DNA of 64,000 bases from Bradyrhizobium sp. CCGUVB1N3 (GTDB lineage Bacteria > Pseudomonadota > Alphaproteobacteria > Rhizobiales > Xanthobacteraceae): contig NZ_JANADR010000001.1 in assembly GCF_024199925.1 (NCBI RefSeq), positions 62,001 to 126,000 of the forward strand, written 5' to 3'. The position numbers were made by a program, and so were the translations under genes. Shown one piece after another: positions 16,260-25,542 of this stretch (position 1 is its first letter; the number at the start of each line of letters is the position of its first letter). Below the pieces are notes generated by a model that did not search any database, had not been told where the DNA came from, and saw nothing but the letters and a program-made list of their open reading frames with translations.

Positions 16260-17233
16260 CTGCGAAGCTCCTCGAGAAGTCGAACGTTGGTCCTGAGCCG
16301 ATCAAGATAGGCCGAGATATCGGTCTCGGCTGCAAGCGCATCCGGATACGCAGTTTGCTCGAACCGCAGTCTGCTGCCGAGCCTTGCCTGCCCGACGCGC
16401 CAAAGATCAGCCCTGATCACGGTTGCGATTTTCGGGTAGCCGCCGGAGGTCTGCGCATCGCGCATCTGGATGATGGGCTGCCCATTGGGCGGGATCTGGA
16501 TGACGCCCGGGACGATGCCGTGCGATCGTTTTTCGATCGGTGAGGCCGGTTTTACGGCGGGACCCTGCAGGCGGTAACCGTAGCGGTTGCTCTGTGGCGT
16601 GATCTTCCAACTGCTGCGCCAGAACAGCTTCTGCGTGGCGCCGTCGAACGCATCGTATTCGCCGGCGATCACGACCCTGACCGTAATATCGTCCGCTACT
16701 GCGTTCGGCCGGGCGAGGACGATGTCGGCCGGTTCGATCCCGAGTTCCCCGATTCCCGCCGGCGGATCGGGCGCGGCGCATGGCAGCATATCCCCCGGTT
16801 GGAGAGGTCGCCCGTGAAGACCGCCGAACTCACCCCGGAACTGGGTGCTCCGTGATCCCAAGACCGCGGGAACGTCGATGCCGCCACTGACGGTCAGGTA
16901 GCATCTTGCGCCACGGGGCATCGCCTTGAGGCTGAGAGTGTCTCCGGCGCGCGCCTGCGACCGCCACCACGGCGGGATCGTTCGTCCTCCGATCTCGGCT
17001 TCGACCTCTGCGCCCGTGAGCGCAAAAGCCATATTCCGGCAGAAGCGGAGTTTGAACGGCGTCATCGGGATCTCAATGCCCGCGGCGTTCTCGTCGTTGG
17101 CCAGCAGGATGTTGCCGGCGCGCAGGGCGACGTCGTCCATCGCGCCCGAGGTGCCGACCCCGAACCGATATTGATCGAAGCGGCCGAGGTCCTGGACGCT
17201 GGTCGGGCCGAGGACTGAGAGGATCTCGATCAA
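16250..17233 (-). CDS. pxpC: PxpC-like protein (AHS2 / biotin-dependent carboxyltransferase family), copy 2
   Basis: A 327-residue AHS2 family protein. The proposed start is the TTG at 17233, whose TTGA overlaps the PxpB stop by four bases, the same geometry as the plus-strand copy. Sequence upstream of it in frame is not family-like. Conserved blocks are VQDLGRFDQYRFGVGTSGAMD, PPWWRSQARAGD, SGGIDVPAVLGSRSTQF and QMRDAQTSGGYPKIA. Because accC-like and accB-like genes are in the same operon, this copy may be the carboxyltransferase half of a split urea-carboxylase-like enzyme. The product and acceptor are unknown. Confidence 0.88.
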   Translation of the reverse strand: MIEILSVLGPTSVQDLGRFDQYRFGVGTSGAMDDVALRAGNILLANDENAAGIEIPMTPFKLRFCRNMAFALTGAEVEAEIGGRTIPPWWRSQARAGDTLSLKAMPRGARCYLTVSGGIDVPAVLGSRSTQFRGEFGGLHGRPLQPGDMLPCAAPDPPAGIGELGIEPADIVLARPNAVADDITVRVVIAGEYDAFDGATQKLFWRSSWKITPQSNRYGYRLQGPAVKPASPIEKRSHGIVPGVIQIPPNGQPIIQMRDAQTSGGYPKIATVIRADLWRVGQARLGSRLRFEQTAYPDALAAETDISAYLDRLRTNVRLLEELRRCR

Positions 17234-17892
17234 CGGATCACCCGTTCGATCTCGAAGCGGATGGTGTCGCCCGGCGCGAGCGCGGCCGGCGTCGGCCAGG
17301 ACGGATCGAAGAACGTCCAGGTCGTGTGTCCGATGGCGTGCCAGCCACTGGGGCCCGGTGAAGCAGAGACGCCGGTCTGCGATCCGCCGATGGACACTGA
17401 GCCACCGGCAGAACGCTGCAGCGGCGTCTGACGGCGCGGCATGGTTATGCGGGGGTCCATGCCGCCGAGGTAGCAATAGCCGGGATGACTTCCTAGCGCG
17501 AACACGGTGTAGCGGGGTGCGGCATGGATCGATACCACGTCATCAACAGACAGGCCGGTGTGTTCGGCAACGGCCTGGAGTGACGATCCGATCTCTCCGC
17601 CATAGGTGACTGGCAGCCTGATCTCGCGACCTCCGATCGGAAGCTCCTGCGCTTCGTCCCATCCCTCGTTGAGGGCTGTGATCAGGGAAGCCACCTCGCG
17701 GGGAGGCGTTTCGAAGGTCAGCATCAGGTTGGTGATGCCTGGGATGGCTTCGCGGATTCCCGGCCATTTCGAGGCCGCCGCGGCGAGCGCCCAGATGCGT
17801 TGCTGGTGCGGCAGGTCAAACGTGCCCGGCGCCTCGAACAGAAGAGCTGACGTGCCGAGCAGGCTGATCCGTGGTCGATCGAGAGCCCTCAT
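17230..17892 (-). CDS. pxpB: PxpB-like protein (AHS1 / KipI family), copy 2
   Basis: A 220-residue AHS1 family protein with [40 protein letters not shown] and [12 protein letters not shown]. It overlaps accC upstream by four bases and pxpC downstream by four bases, so it is translationally coupled to both. Compared with copy 1 it lacks the first 10-15 residues but keeps all central blocks. With PxpC copy 2 it would form the two-subunit equivalent of the urea carboxylase carboxyltransferase domain. Confidence 0.88.
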   Translation of the reverse strand: MRALDRPRISLLGTSALLFEAPGTFDLPHQQRIWALAAAASKWPGIREAIPGITNLMLTFETPPREVASLITALNEGWDEAQELPIGGREIRLPVTYGGEIGSSLQAVAEHTGLSVDDVVSIHAAPRYTVFALGSHPGYCYLGGMDPRITMPRRQTPLQRSAGGSVSIGGSQTGVSASPGPSGWHAIGHTTWTFFDPSWPTPAALAPGDTIRFEIERVIR

Positions 17893-19244
17893 TTTGCAGC
17901 TCTCCGCTCAGCCATCCAATGCTCTAGATGATGGATGTCGTAGCCGCCCCGGCAGAACGTTGGATCGGACAGAATGGCCTGATGCAGCGGCACATTGGTC
18001 CGGACGCCCTCAGCACGCAGCTCGGATAGCGCGACGCGTGCGCGCGCCAGTGCTTCGTCGCGGGTGGCGCCGTGGGCGATGAGCTTGCCGATCAACGAGT
18101 CATAGTGACGCGGAACATTGGCGCCGGCGACGATGTGTGAGTCGACGCGGATGCCGATGCCGCCGGGAACATCCCAGCGCGTCACGGCGCCAGGCGAAGG
18201 CGCAAAGGTGACCGGGTCTTCTGCATTGATGCGAAATTCCACGGCATGACCGCTCCGCGCGATACCCGCCTGCGAGATCAGCAACGGCTCGCCGCGTGCA
18301 ATGCGGATCTGCTCCTTGACGATGTCGATGCCCGTAGTCATCTCGGTGACGGGGTGCTCGACCTGGACGCGCGTGTTCATCTCGATGAAGAAGAACTGCC
18401 CGTCTTCGTAGAGGAATTCGAAGGTGCCTGCGCCGCGGTAGCCGATCCGCCGACAGGCTTCGACACAACTCTCGCCGACCCGCTCGACGAGCGCACGGTC
18501 GATGCCGGGGGCGGGGGCCTCCTCGACGACCTTCTGGTTCCTGCGCTGGAGCGAGCAGTCGCGGTCCCCAAGCCAAAGGTGGTTGTCGTGCTGATCGCAC
18601 AGGACTTGAATTTCGATATGGCGCGGCTTTTCGAGGAACTTCTCGATGTAGACGGCGGCGTTCCTGAAGGCCTGGCTCGCTTCTGCGCGCGTCAGCGCCA
18701 GCGCGTCAGCGAGTTCATGCTCAGCGCGCACGATCCGCATGCCGCGCCCGCCACCGCCGCCTGCTGCCTTGATGATGACGGGATATCCGATCTCCCGCGC
18801 GATGGCGCGTACCTTCACCGGATCGTCGGGCAGGGCGCTGTCCGGGCCGGGCACGCAGGGAACGCCGGCCAACCGCATCGCTCTTTTGGCCGCGACCTTG
18901 TCGCCCATGGTCCGGATGCAGTCGGCCGGCGGGCCGATGAAGGTGAGGCCGGCCTGTGCAACCCTGTCGGCGAAATCAGCGCTTTCCGACAGAAATCCGT
19001 AGCCCGGATGAATCGCCTGCGCGCCGGTGGCTTCCGCGGCGAGCAGGATCGCTGCTGAATTCAGGTAGGTGCTGCTCGCCGCAGCCGGTCCGATGCAGAG
19101 CGCTTGGTCTGCGAGCGCAACGTATCGCGCGTCCCGGTCCGCCTCAGAGTGAATGACGACGGTCTTGAGGCCCATCGCCCAGCAGGCGCGCTGGATGCGA
19201 AGCGCGATCTCGCCGCGATTGGCGATCAGGACCTTGTCGAACAT
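17889..19244 (-). CDS. Biotin carboxylase (AccC-like)
   Basis: A 451-residue, full-length biotin carboxylase. The N-terminal domain is [16 protein letters not shown] with [10 protein letters not shown]. The ATP-grasp has the glycine loop [10 protein letters not shown], then [14 protein letters not shown] and [16 protein letters not shown]. The C-terminal domain follows ([18 protein letters not shown]). It carboxylates biotin on a carrier protein using ATP and bicarbonate. AccA/AccD or propionyl-CoA carboxyltransferase genes are absent; the neighbours are AHS1/AHS2 proteins, so it probably feeds that carboxyltransferase instead of making malonyl-CoA. It overlaps accB by one base and pxpB by four. 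Confidence 0.92.
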   Translation of the reverse strand: MFDKVLIANRGEIALRIQRACWAMGLKTVVIHSEADRDARYVALADQALCIGPAAASSTYLNSAAILLAAEATGAQAIHPGYGFLSESADFADRVAQAGLTFIGPPADCIRTMGDKVAAKRAMRLAGVPCVPGPDSALPDDPVKVRAIAREIGYPVIIKAAGGGGGRGMRIVRAEHELADALALTRAEASQAFRNAAVYIEKFLEKPRHIEIQVLCDQHDNHLWLGDRDCSLQRRNQKVVEEAPAPGIDRALVERVGESCVEACRRIGYRGAGTFEFLYEDGQFFFIEMNTRVQVEHPVTEMTTGIDIVKEQIRIARGEPLLISQAGIARSGHAVEFRINAEDPVTFAPSPGAVTRWDVPGGIGIRVDSHIVAGANVPRHYDSLIGKLIAHGATRDEALARARVALSELRAEGVRTNVPLHQAILSDPTFCRGGYDIHHLEHWMAERRAAK

Positions 19245-19705
19245 CAGGAGGGGCCTGCAGGTCGGATCCGGAACAGCGCCTGTCCCGCTTCGATCTCGTT
19301 ACCGTCCTCGACGAGAACGGCCACAACGACACCGGACGTCTCGGCGGTGACGTCGATGAACGTCTTCATCGCTTCGATGATGCATATTTTCTGGCCCGCT
19401 TCGATGGTGCTGCCGATCTCCACCAGCGGTGGCTCGTTTGGCGCCGCGGCTCGATAAAACACGCCATGCATCGGTGCGGGCACGACGCTCTCTTCGACGG
19501 CAGGCACGGCCGGCGAGGGGACCGGCTCATGCTTGGGAACGTCCGATCCATGCAGGGCACGAGGCGAGACGGGATTCGCCTCGCGCGGCGCCGAGCCTTT
19601 CAGGATGCGGATGCGCGTCCCATCTTGGGTCAACTCCAGCTCCGCGATGCGCGATCGCGAGACCAGATCGACCAATTGCTCGATTTTAGCGAGATCCACG
19701 GTCAT
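19244..19705 (-). CDS. Biotin carboxyl carrier protein (AccB-like)
   Basis: A 153-residue carrier. The N-terminal region ([18 protein letters not shown]) precedes a Pro-rich linker, and the C-terminal biotinyl domain has the canonical IIEAMKTF, with lysine as the biotin site. The family thumb segment is short ([18 protein letters not shown]). It is the carrier for the adjacent AccC-like carboxylase. The start lies 38 bases after the SDR stop on the same strand, so SDR, accB, accC, pxpB, pxpC and the atypical carrier appear to be one six-gene operon. Confidence 0.92.
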   Translation of the reverse strand: MTVDLAKIEQLVDLVSRSRIAELELTQDGTRIRILKGSAPREANPVSPRALHGSDVPKHEPVPSPAVPAVEESVVPAPMHGVFYRAAAPNEPPLVEIGSTIEAGQKICIIEAMKTFIDVTAETSGVVVAVLVEDGNEIEAGQALFRIRPAGPS

Positions 19706-19743
19706 CGCCCCTGTCTAGAGTATCGATGCGCGCCTCTCGATCA

Positions 19744-20502
19744 TCAAGTCGCGGCCTGCCGATGTCTCTGCGCGAAGTTGAGGCCGCCGACGACCTGCTG
19801 AGTTGGCAGCACCTCCATGAATGCAACGTTCATGCGCGCGGGCGAGCCAATCGCGAAAGCGATCGAATTGGCGATGTCCTCGGGCTGCAGTGCGTCGTAA
19901 TCGTCGAAAAAGCGGCGCTTGGCTTCGGCAAGATCGCCCAGCAGCCGTCCGAAGACTTCCGTCTCCACGCGGGCCGGCGAAACCTCGGTCACGCGGACCC
20001 GGGTGCCATAGAGATCGACTCGCAATTGCTGCGAGAGCGAATGAATGCCCGCCTTCGTTGCGTGATACACGGTATTTCCCCCGCCGAAGGCATAATGGCC
20101 GGCTATCGACGAGATGTTGACGACATGGCCACGGTCGCGCTTCGCCATGCCGGGCACGATCAGCCGGGTCAGATGCAGGACGGCGCGCAAATTGACGTCG
20201 ATCAGGGCGTCGACGTCGTCGGGCGTGGTGTCCAGGATATTGCCACGCCGGGACTGGCCGGCATTGTTGATGAGAACGTCGAATTCGGCCGAGTTTGCCA
20301 GCGCCGTCAGCGCGTCCAGGTCGCTAACGTCAACGGTGCAGGCGTGGCAACCGGTCTCGGCCGACAGCGCCGCCAGCCGGTCCGCGTCGCGCGCCACCGC
20401 ATAGACATCCAGCCCCTCGGCGCTCAGGCGGCGAACCGTCGCAGACCCGATGCCCGAGGAGGCACCCGTCACCAGCGCCGTTCGATAGTCTGAAAATCCC
20501 AT
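19744..20502 (-). CDS. SDR-family oxidoreductase, copy 2
   Basis: A 252-residue short-chain dehydrogenase with VTGASSGIGSATV, NNAGQSRRGNI, NISSIAGHY and YHATKAG. It is the paralogue of the SDR at 7011-7805 (same MGFxDxRTALVTGASSG start and same internal blocks), but the region before the catalytic Tyr is shorter (GGGNTVYHATK). It is the first gene of the minus-strand operon and divergent from the LysR regulator. Duplicated SDRs heading both facing operons suggest both act on related intermediates. Confidence 0.92.
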   Translation of the reverse strand: MGFSDYRTALVTGASSGIGSATVRRLSAEGLDVYAVARDADRLAALSAETGCHACTVDVSDLDALTALANSAEFDVLINNAGQSRRGNILDTTPDDVDALIDVNLRAVLHLTRLIVPGMAKRDRGHVVNISSIAGHYAFGGGNTVYHATKAGIHSLSQQLRVDLYGTRVRVTEVSPARVETEVFGRLLGDLAEAKRRFFDDYDALQPEDIANSIAFAIGSPARMNVAFMEVLPTQQVVGGLNFAQRHRQAAT

Positions 20503-20557
20503 TCGTTCGGCTCCTCTGTGCAGGGTTACCTATAGGCCCGGCGGGTTCCAGGTGGTA

Positions 20558-20572
20558 AGAACATTTCGTTCT
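20558..20572. promoter_or_regulatory. AGAAC-N5-GTTCT dyad between SDR copy 2 and the LysR gene
   Basis: A perfect 5+5 inverted repeat, AGAAC-ATTTC-GTTCT, lies in the 130-base divergent gap, 55 bases upstream of the SDR start and 60 upstream of the LysR start. A LysR-type regulator divergent from its target usually binds such a dyad. The related GAAC-N5-GTTC at 6963-6975 supports, weakly, a common regulator for both operons. Confidence 0.45.
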
Positions 20573-20632
20573 AGTCCCATAGCTCCAGCGTATTGCTGCT
20601 GCCGTGATGACCTTGTTGTTGGGAACCCCGTA

Positions 20633-21619
20633 TTGGACACGCGCCGCCTCGAAGCCTTCGTCAAAGTCGTCGACCTCGGAAGCATGTCGCGTGCGGCGAA
20701 ACTGCTCAACATTGCCCAGCCGGCGCTGAGCCAGCAGATCGCCAGCCTCGAGGTCGACTTCAAGCGAAAGCTGCTGGATCGCAGCGCCCGGGGCGTCAGG
20801 CCGACCGACGCGGGTCAAATCCTCTACCGCTATGCCAAGTCGATCCAGCGGCAGATTGACGAGGCGCGGCGTACGATCTTTGAGAACCGATCGGGGCTGA
20901 CCGGCAACGTTACGATCGGCCTGGCGCCGCTCAGCTCCGCGGCATTGCTCGCGACCCCGCTGCTGATGCAGGTACGTGAACGCCATCCCGGCGTCGTGCT
21001 GCACATTTACGACAGTTCCGGGATCATGCTCAGCGAAATGGTGCTGAAGGCGAGCATGGACATCGCCGTCCTGTACGGTGATCGTCCGGTGACCGGCCTC
21101 GATTACAAGCCGCTGATGCGCGAGCACTTCTATCTGGTCGCGCCCCGCATCATGTATTCGAATCAGGTGCCTTCGGAAGAGGTTTCGGCGGCGGAGCTCG
21201 CGCAATTCGACCTGCTTCTTCCATATCGAGAATCGTTCCTGCGGCAGGCGGTCGAACGGGTCTGCGCCGAGGTGGGACTCCGCCCGCGCGTCATCGCCGA
21301 GATTCATTCGCAGTCGACCCTTTCTTCGGCGATCGCAGCTGGATTGGGTGCCGCCGTGCTACCCATGTCGATCGCAAAGGCGTTGCCGAACTTCGATGAA
21401 CTCTGCATTCGGCGGATCGATGCGGCGTCGGCGTCGCAGCAAATGTCGCTATGCATTTCCGATAACGTCGCTTTGTCCGATGCCGCATTCGCCGTTTACA
21501 AGATATTGCTCGAGATCATCGTCAAGAACTGGGGGCAGTTCGATTGCTCCTCCGGCTCGGCTGCCGTCGCTGCAGGTGGCCCAGCAGCGCCTCTGGGCGG
21601 CCCGAAGGACGAGCCATAA
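20633..21619 (+). CDS. LysR family transcriptional regulator
   Basis: A 328-residue LTTR. The N-terminal winged helix begins with the TTG at 20633 (DTRRLEAFVKVVDLGSMSRAAKLLNIAQPALSQQI). The sequence upstream in frame is not LysR-like. The effector domain follows from about residue 90 (VTIGLAPLSSAALLATPLL). The N-terminal phrase LSQQIASLE and the RRTIFE linker resemble the NAC/CysB-like group that includes nitrogen-assimilation regulators. It is divergent from SDR copy 2, so it probably controls the carboxylase operon; a candidate operator lies between them. The inducer is unknown. Confidence 0.9.
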   Translation: MDTRRLEAFVKVVDLGSMSRAAKLLNIAQPALSQQIASLEVDFKRKLLDRSARGVRPTDAGQILYRYAKSIQRQIDEARRTIFENRSGLTGNVTIGLAPLSSAALLATPLLMQVRERHPGVVLHIYDSSGIMLSEMVLKASMDIAVLYGDRPVTGLDYKPLMREHFYLVAPRIMYSNQVPSEEVSAAELAQFDLLLPYRESFLRQAVERVCAEVGLRPRVIAEIHSQSTLSSAIAAGLGAAVLPMSIAKALPNFDELCIRRIDAASASQQMSLCISDNVALSDAAFAVYKILLEIIVKNWGQFDCSSGSAAVAAGGPAAPLGGPKDEP

Positions 21620-21716
21620 CGAAATACAATGCGGCAATCCTAAAATCTGAAATTCTCCGACGTGAGACGGTCGACTATTGGGGATGAAGCGCAGATTGCG
21701 GACCCTTGGAGGGACC

Positions 21717-22388
21717 ATGGTTCACGTTGTCAGAACATTCGATCGACCCGCCGCAGACCTCGTCGAGCGCATCAAGCAATATCCTCCATCCACCCTTCAT
21801 GAGGCGCAGGGGCGCTCGGGTGCTTTGACGTCCAGGATCAAGCCGATCTATCCGGGAATGCGGGCCTGTGGGCCGGCGTTTACGGTGAGCTGCCACCCCG
21901 GCGACAACATGATGCTCATCACGGCGATCTCGCTGGCCAAACCGGGCGATGTGCTCGTGGTGAGCGCAGGCGACCATCCGGAGCAGGGCGGTTTCGGCGA
22001 GGTGCTGGCGACAGCCTGTGTCGCCAAGGGGCTTGCCGGCTTGGTCACTGATGCCGGCGTGCGCGATGGACCGGCGATCCGCAACACCGGCTTCCATGTT
22101 TTCTCTTATGGACTGTGCATGAAGGGAACCGTCAAGGAGACCCTCGGCTACATCAATCAGCCGATCGTCATTGGCGGCATTGCAGTCCGGCCAGGCGATA
22201 TCGTCAGCGCCGACGATGACGGTGTGGTCATCGTGCCCAAGGAGAACATTGCCGACGTTTGCGTCAAATCCTCCGCGCGCGAGGAAAAGGAAGCCGCTGT
22301 GATGAAAGCGCTCAAGGCGGGTGGCGACATTCTCGAATTGTCCGGCATCGGCAAGGTGCTCGAGGCCAAGAATTGTACCTTTGCCTGA
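21717..22388 (+). CDS. RraA-like / 4-hydroxy-4-methyl-2-oxoglutarate aldolase family protein
   Basis: A 223-residue RraA-fold protein. In this family catabolic members are metal-dependent aldolases or oxaloacetate decarboxylases (HMG/CHA aldolase), others RNase E inhibitors. The key segments are GDVLVVSAGDHPEQGGFGEVLA (metal/substrate loop) and GLVTDAGVRDGPAI, whose Arg-Asp pair is catalytic in the aldolases. ATG 21717 has GGAGGGA upstream; the frame also has an upstream TTG (21678). It is followed 21 bases later by an NHL-repeat gene, so it is likely a catabolic enzyme rather than an RNase regulator. Confidence 0.85.
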   Translation: MVHVVRTFDRPAADLVERIKQYPPSTLHEAQGRSGALTSRIKPIYPGMRACGPAFTVSCHPGDNMMLITAISLAKPGDVLVVSAGDHPEQGGFGEVLATACVAKGLAGLVTDAGVRDGPAIRNTGFHVFSYGLCMKGTVKETLGYINQPIVIGGIAVRPGDIVSADDDGVVIVPKENIADVCVKSSAREEKEAAVMKALKAGGDILELSGIGKVLEAKNCTFA

Positions 22389-22409
22389 GGAGGCGAACGG
22401 GGAGCGGAT

Positions 22410-23390
22410 ATGCCGGCCATTCTGGGCTCGGGCGAGCATCGTTACCGCGTCGTCGAAAACTGGGCGAAGCTGCCGGATGGCTGGCAGCTGACGGATGTCG
22501 CTTCGGTCGCGGTTGACAGCAAGGACCGCGTCTACGTCTTCAATCGCGGCGCCCATCCGATGGTCGTGCTCGACCGCGATGGCAATTTCCTGCGGAGCTG
22601 GGGCGAAGGACTCTTCACCCGTGCGCATGGCCTGCATATCGGTGCCGACGACAATCTCTATTGCACCGATGACGGCGACCATACCGTGCGCAAGTGCACC
22701 CCCGACGGCAAGGTTCTGCTCACGATCGGTGTACCCGAGAAGCCCGCGCCGTTCATGAGTGGCGATCCCTTTCATCGCTGCACCCATACCGCGCTGTCGC
22801 CGAACGGTGAGATCTACGTCTCCGACGGCTACGGCAATGCCCGCGTCCATAAGTTCACCCCCAGCGGCAAGCTGATCATGAGCTGGGGCGAGCCCGGTAC
22901 CGATCCCGGGCAGTTCAACATCGTGCACAATATCGCCACCGATGCAGATGGTTTCGTCTACGTCGCCGACCGCGAGAACCACCGCGTACAGGTGTTCGAC
23001 GGCAACGGCAGATACGAGACGCAGTGGAATAACCTGCATCGGCCCTGCGCGCTGTGTTGCTGTGGCGGAAGCAAGCCGACCTTCATCATCGGGGAGCTCG
23101 GCCCCGCCATGCCGGTGAACCGCAAGGTGCCCAATCTCGGCCCGCGGCTGTCGATCGTCGATGCCAAGGGAAAGCGCATCGCGCGGCTCGGCGGCGAAGA
23201 GGGGCCGGGGGTTGCGAGCGGAAAATTCCTGGCGCCGCATGGCATCGCGCTGGATTCGCACGGCGACCTGTATGTCGGCGAGGTCGGCGTCACCGACTGG
23301 AAGACGAACTTCCCGGACGAGGAGATGCCTGCCGTCGTGCGCGCCACGCGCTGTCTGCAGAAGCTGGAGCGTGTGCAGGAAGGCTCCTAG
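22410..23390 (+). CDS. NHL-repeat beta-propeller protein
   Basis: A 326-residue six-bladed propeller-type protein. NHL blades are visible as repeated phrases: DVASVAVDSKDRVYVFNRGAHPM, GLHIGADDNLYCTDDGDHTV, ALSPNGEIYVSDGYGNARV, NIATDADGFVYVADRENHRVQVF and GIALDSHGDLYVGEV. Members are labelled 6-bladed propeller or peptidyl-glycine lyase-like proteins. An unusual Cys run (RPCALCCCGGSK) sits in the fourth blade region. There is no signal peptide, so it is probably cytoplasmic. Paired with the RraA-like gene, it may open a lactone or process the aldolase substrate. I cannot name the reaction. Confidence 0.8.
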   Translation: MPAILGSGEHRYRVVENWAKLPDGWQLTDVASVAVDSKDRVYVFNRGAHPMVVLDRDGNFLRSWGEGLFTRAHGLHIGADDNLYCTDDGDHTVRKCTPDGKVLLTIGVPEKPAPFMSGDPFHRCTHTALSPNGEIYVSDGYGNARVHKFTPSGKLIMSWGEPGTDPGQFNIVHNIATDADGFVYVADRENHRVQVFDGNGRYETQWNNLHRPCALCCCGGSKPTFIIGELGPAMPVNRKVPNLGPRLSIVDAKGKRIARLGGEEGPGVASGKFLAPHGIALDSHGDLYVGEVGVTDWKTNFPDEEMPAVVRATRCLQKLERVQEGS

Positions 23391-23563
23391 CGTTCAGCCC
23401 AAAAGGCGGCGTTTGCCATTGGCCGCGCCTTCAAATCGGCAGCTCGCCTCGTCCTGAGCGAGCAGCCCATCTTCCCCTCGGCTCAAGATTTTTGTTGTTC
23501 AACGGTTTTGGCGCCTCTAGCATCGAGCCAAAACAAGCGTTGAGACAACTGCGCCGGGAGAAC

Positions 23564-25468
23564 ATGATGCGCTGCATTCGAGCATTGCTGCTGGTTGCGT
23601 GCACGCTCGGCTCGCTGCTGGTCCCGCTGGCGGCGCCGGGCCATGCGCAGGGCATTCCGCAAAACATCCCGAGAAAGGACTTGCTGATCCTGGAAAACCC
23701 GGAGGGAACCGTCAAGAACGCGGGCTGGTTCAACATCTGGGCGATCAATACCGGATCGCAGTCGAACGGACTGCAGCAGGTCGCGCTCGATACGCTTTGG
23801 TACATCGACCCCGAGAGCGGCCTCGACGGTGTCTGGGACAATTCGCTGGCTGCCGACAAGCCGCAATACAACGCCGACTTTAGCGAAATGACGGTCAAGC
23901 TCCGCAGCGGCATCTTCTGGAGCGACGGGGTCGAATTCACCGCCGACGATGTCGTCTCGACGGTGACTACTCAGATCAAAAATCCGGGCATGCGCTTCAG
24001 CGCGGTGCTGGCAAGCAACGTCGCATCCGTTGATGCACCGGACGCCTATACGGTTGTGTTCAAGCTCAAGAAGCCCAATTCACGCTTCCATGCCAATTTC
24101 ACGGTGCGCTGGGGGGCGGTCTGGATCCTGCCCAAACACGTCTTCGACAAAGTCGAAGATCCCGTCAAATTCGATTTCAACAAGCCGATCTCTCTCGGCG
24201 CCTACGTACTGCAGACCTACGATCCCGACGGCAAATGGTACATTTGGCAGCTCCGGGACGACTGGCAGCGCACCACGCTTGCGCGCTTTGGCAAGCCCGG
24301 TCCGAAATATCTCGCCTATGTCGATCCCGGACCGCCCGAGAAGCGGGTGATCGCGCAGCTCAACCACGAGCTCGACGTGATCCACGATATCGCGCCGGAG
24401 GGCATGTTTGCCCTGGCGAAGCAAAGCAGGACGACGCGGGCATGGTTCAGGGGCTTCCCCTATGGCCACCCCGACCCGACGCTCCCCGCCGTGATCTTCA
24501 ATACTCAGAATGAGGTTTTCAAGAACCCGGATGTGCGATGGGCGCTGGCGCTGTTGATCGACATCAAGGCCGTGGCGATGGCGGCCTATCGCGGCGCCGC
24601 CACGATATCGGCGATCGGCGTGCCGCCGACCGGAACCCATCCGGCAACCTATCATGGGCCGATGGAGGAGTGGCTCAAGGCATTCGAGATCGATACGGGC
24701 AAGCGCCGGATCAAGCCGTATGACCCAACGGTCGGCAAGCAGATTGCCGATATGCTGCGACCTTCCATGGGCGAGCAGATCCCATCCGATCCTGCGGACA
24801 TTGCCAAGGCGTTCGGCAGGGGCTGGTGGAAGACCGATCCGCAGGCGGCGCAGGAACTTCTGGAGAAGGCCGGATTCAGCAAGCGAGGCGGCGCCTGGAT
24901 GACGCCCGACGGAAAGCCGTTCAGCGTCCGCGTCATGGTCGAAGGCGATTTGCGCCCGGTGATGACCCGCGCCGGAACGATGATCGTGCAGCTATGGAAG
25001 CAGGCGGGCATCGACGCCAAGATCGATGTCGCGCAGGGGACGCTACCCACGCGACGGGCGGCCGGCGATTTCGACACGTTCATCGGATGGAGCGTCGAAA
25101 CCTGGGGCGGCCACCAGGACTTGTCCTACTTCCTCGACAGCTGGCATTCGCAGTTCGTCGCCGAGCCAGGTAAACCGCAGCCGCTCCGCAACTGGCAGCG
25201 CTGGTCCAATCCCGCGCTCGACAAGATTATCGAGGAGATCCGGACGGTCGGCTTCGATGATCCGAAATCGATCGAACTCGGCAAGGAGTACGTCAAGCTC
25301 GCCGTGAAGGAGATGCCCACCATACCGCTGATGGCTTACAACGTATTCACCGCAATGGACCAGACTTACTGGACCGGCTTTCCGACCTCGGAGAATCCCT
25401 ACACCAACCCGGTGCCGAACTGGGGCAATTCGCGCTACATGTTCGTCAGGCTGAAGCCGGCCAGTTAG
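23564..25468 (+). CDS. ABC transporter substrate-binding protein, family 5 (oligopeptide/oligosaccharide type)
   Basis: A 634-residue periplasmic binding protein of the DppA/OppA class. There is a clear Sec signal (ALLLVACTLGSLLVPLAAPGHA) and GGGAG five bases before tandem ATGs (23564 and 23567). Family blocks include LRSGIFWSDGVEFTADDVVSTV, and the long C-terminal domain carries the ligand lid. Its size and partners (two permeases, two ATPases, then a GH51 arabinofuranosidase) suggest it may bind arabinose-containing oligosaccharides rather than peptides. The substrate is inferred from neighbours only. The 173-base gap before it holds no other gene I can support. Confidence 0.88.
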   Translation: MMRCIRALLLVACTLGSLLVPLAAPGHAQGIPQNIPRKDLLILENPEGTVKNAGWFNIWAINTGSQSNGLQQVALDTLWYIDPESGLDGVWDNSLAADKPQYNADFSEMTVKLRSGIFWSDGVEFTADDVVSTVTTQIKNPGMRFSAVLASNVASVDAPDAYTVVFKLKKPNSRFHANFTVRWGAVWILPKHVFDKVEDPVKFDFNKPISLGAYVLQTYDPDGKWYIWQLRDDWQRTTLARFGKPGPKYLAYVDPGPPEKRVIAQLNHELDVIHDIAPEGMFALAKQSRTTRAWFRGFPYGHPDPTLPAVIFNTQNEVFKNPDVRWALALLIDIKAVAMAAYRGAATISAIGVPPTGTHPATYHGPMEEWLKAFEIDTGKRRIKPYDPTVGKQIADMLRPSMGEQIPSDPADIAKAFGRGWWKTDPQAAQELLEKAGFSKRGGAWMTPDGKPFSVRVMVEGDLRPVMTRAGTMIVQLWKQAGIDAKIDVAQGTLPTRRAAGDFDTFIGWSVETWGGHQDLSYFLDSWHSQFVAEPGKPQPLRNWQRWSNPALDKIIEEIRTVGFDDPKSIELGKEYVKLAVKEMPTIPLMAYNVFTAMDQTYWTGFPTSENPYTNPVPNWGNSRYMFVRLKPAS

Positions 25469-25542
25469 GATGTGATGACACAAGAGCGACCGCATTTGCC
25501 GTGCCGGACTGAACGATTTTGCCGGACATCCCGGGTACTCCC

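Noticed and set aside
21675..23261. 528-codon minus-strand open reading
   Set aside because: Antisense to the RraA-like and NHL genes; GC-rich genomes give long antisense frames.
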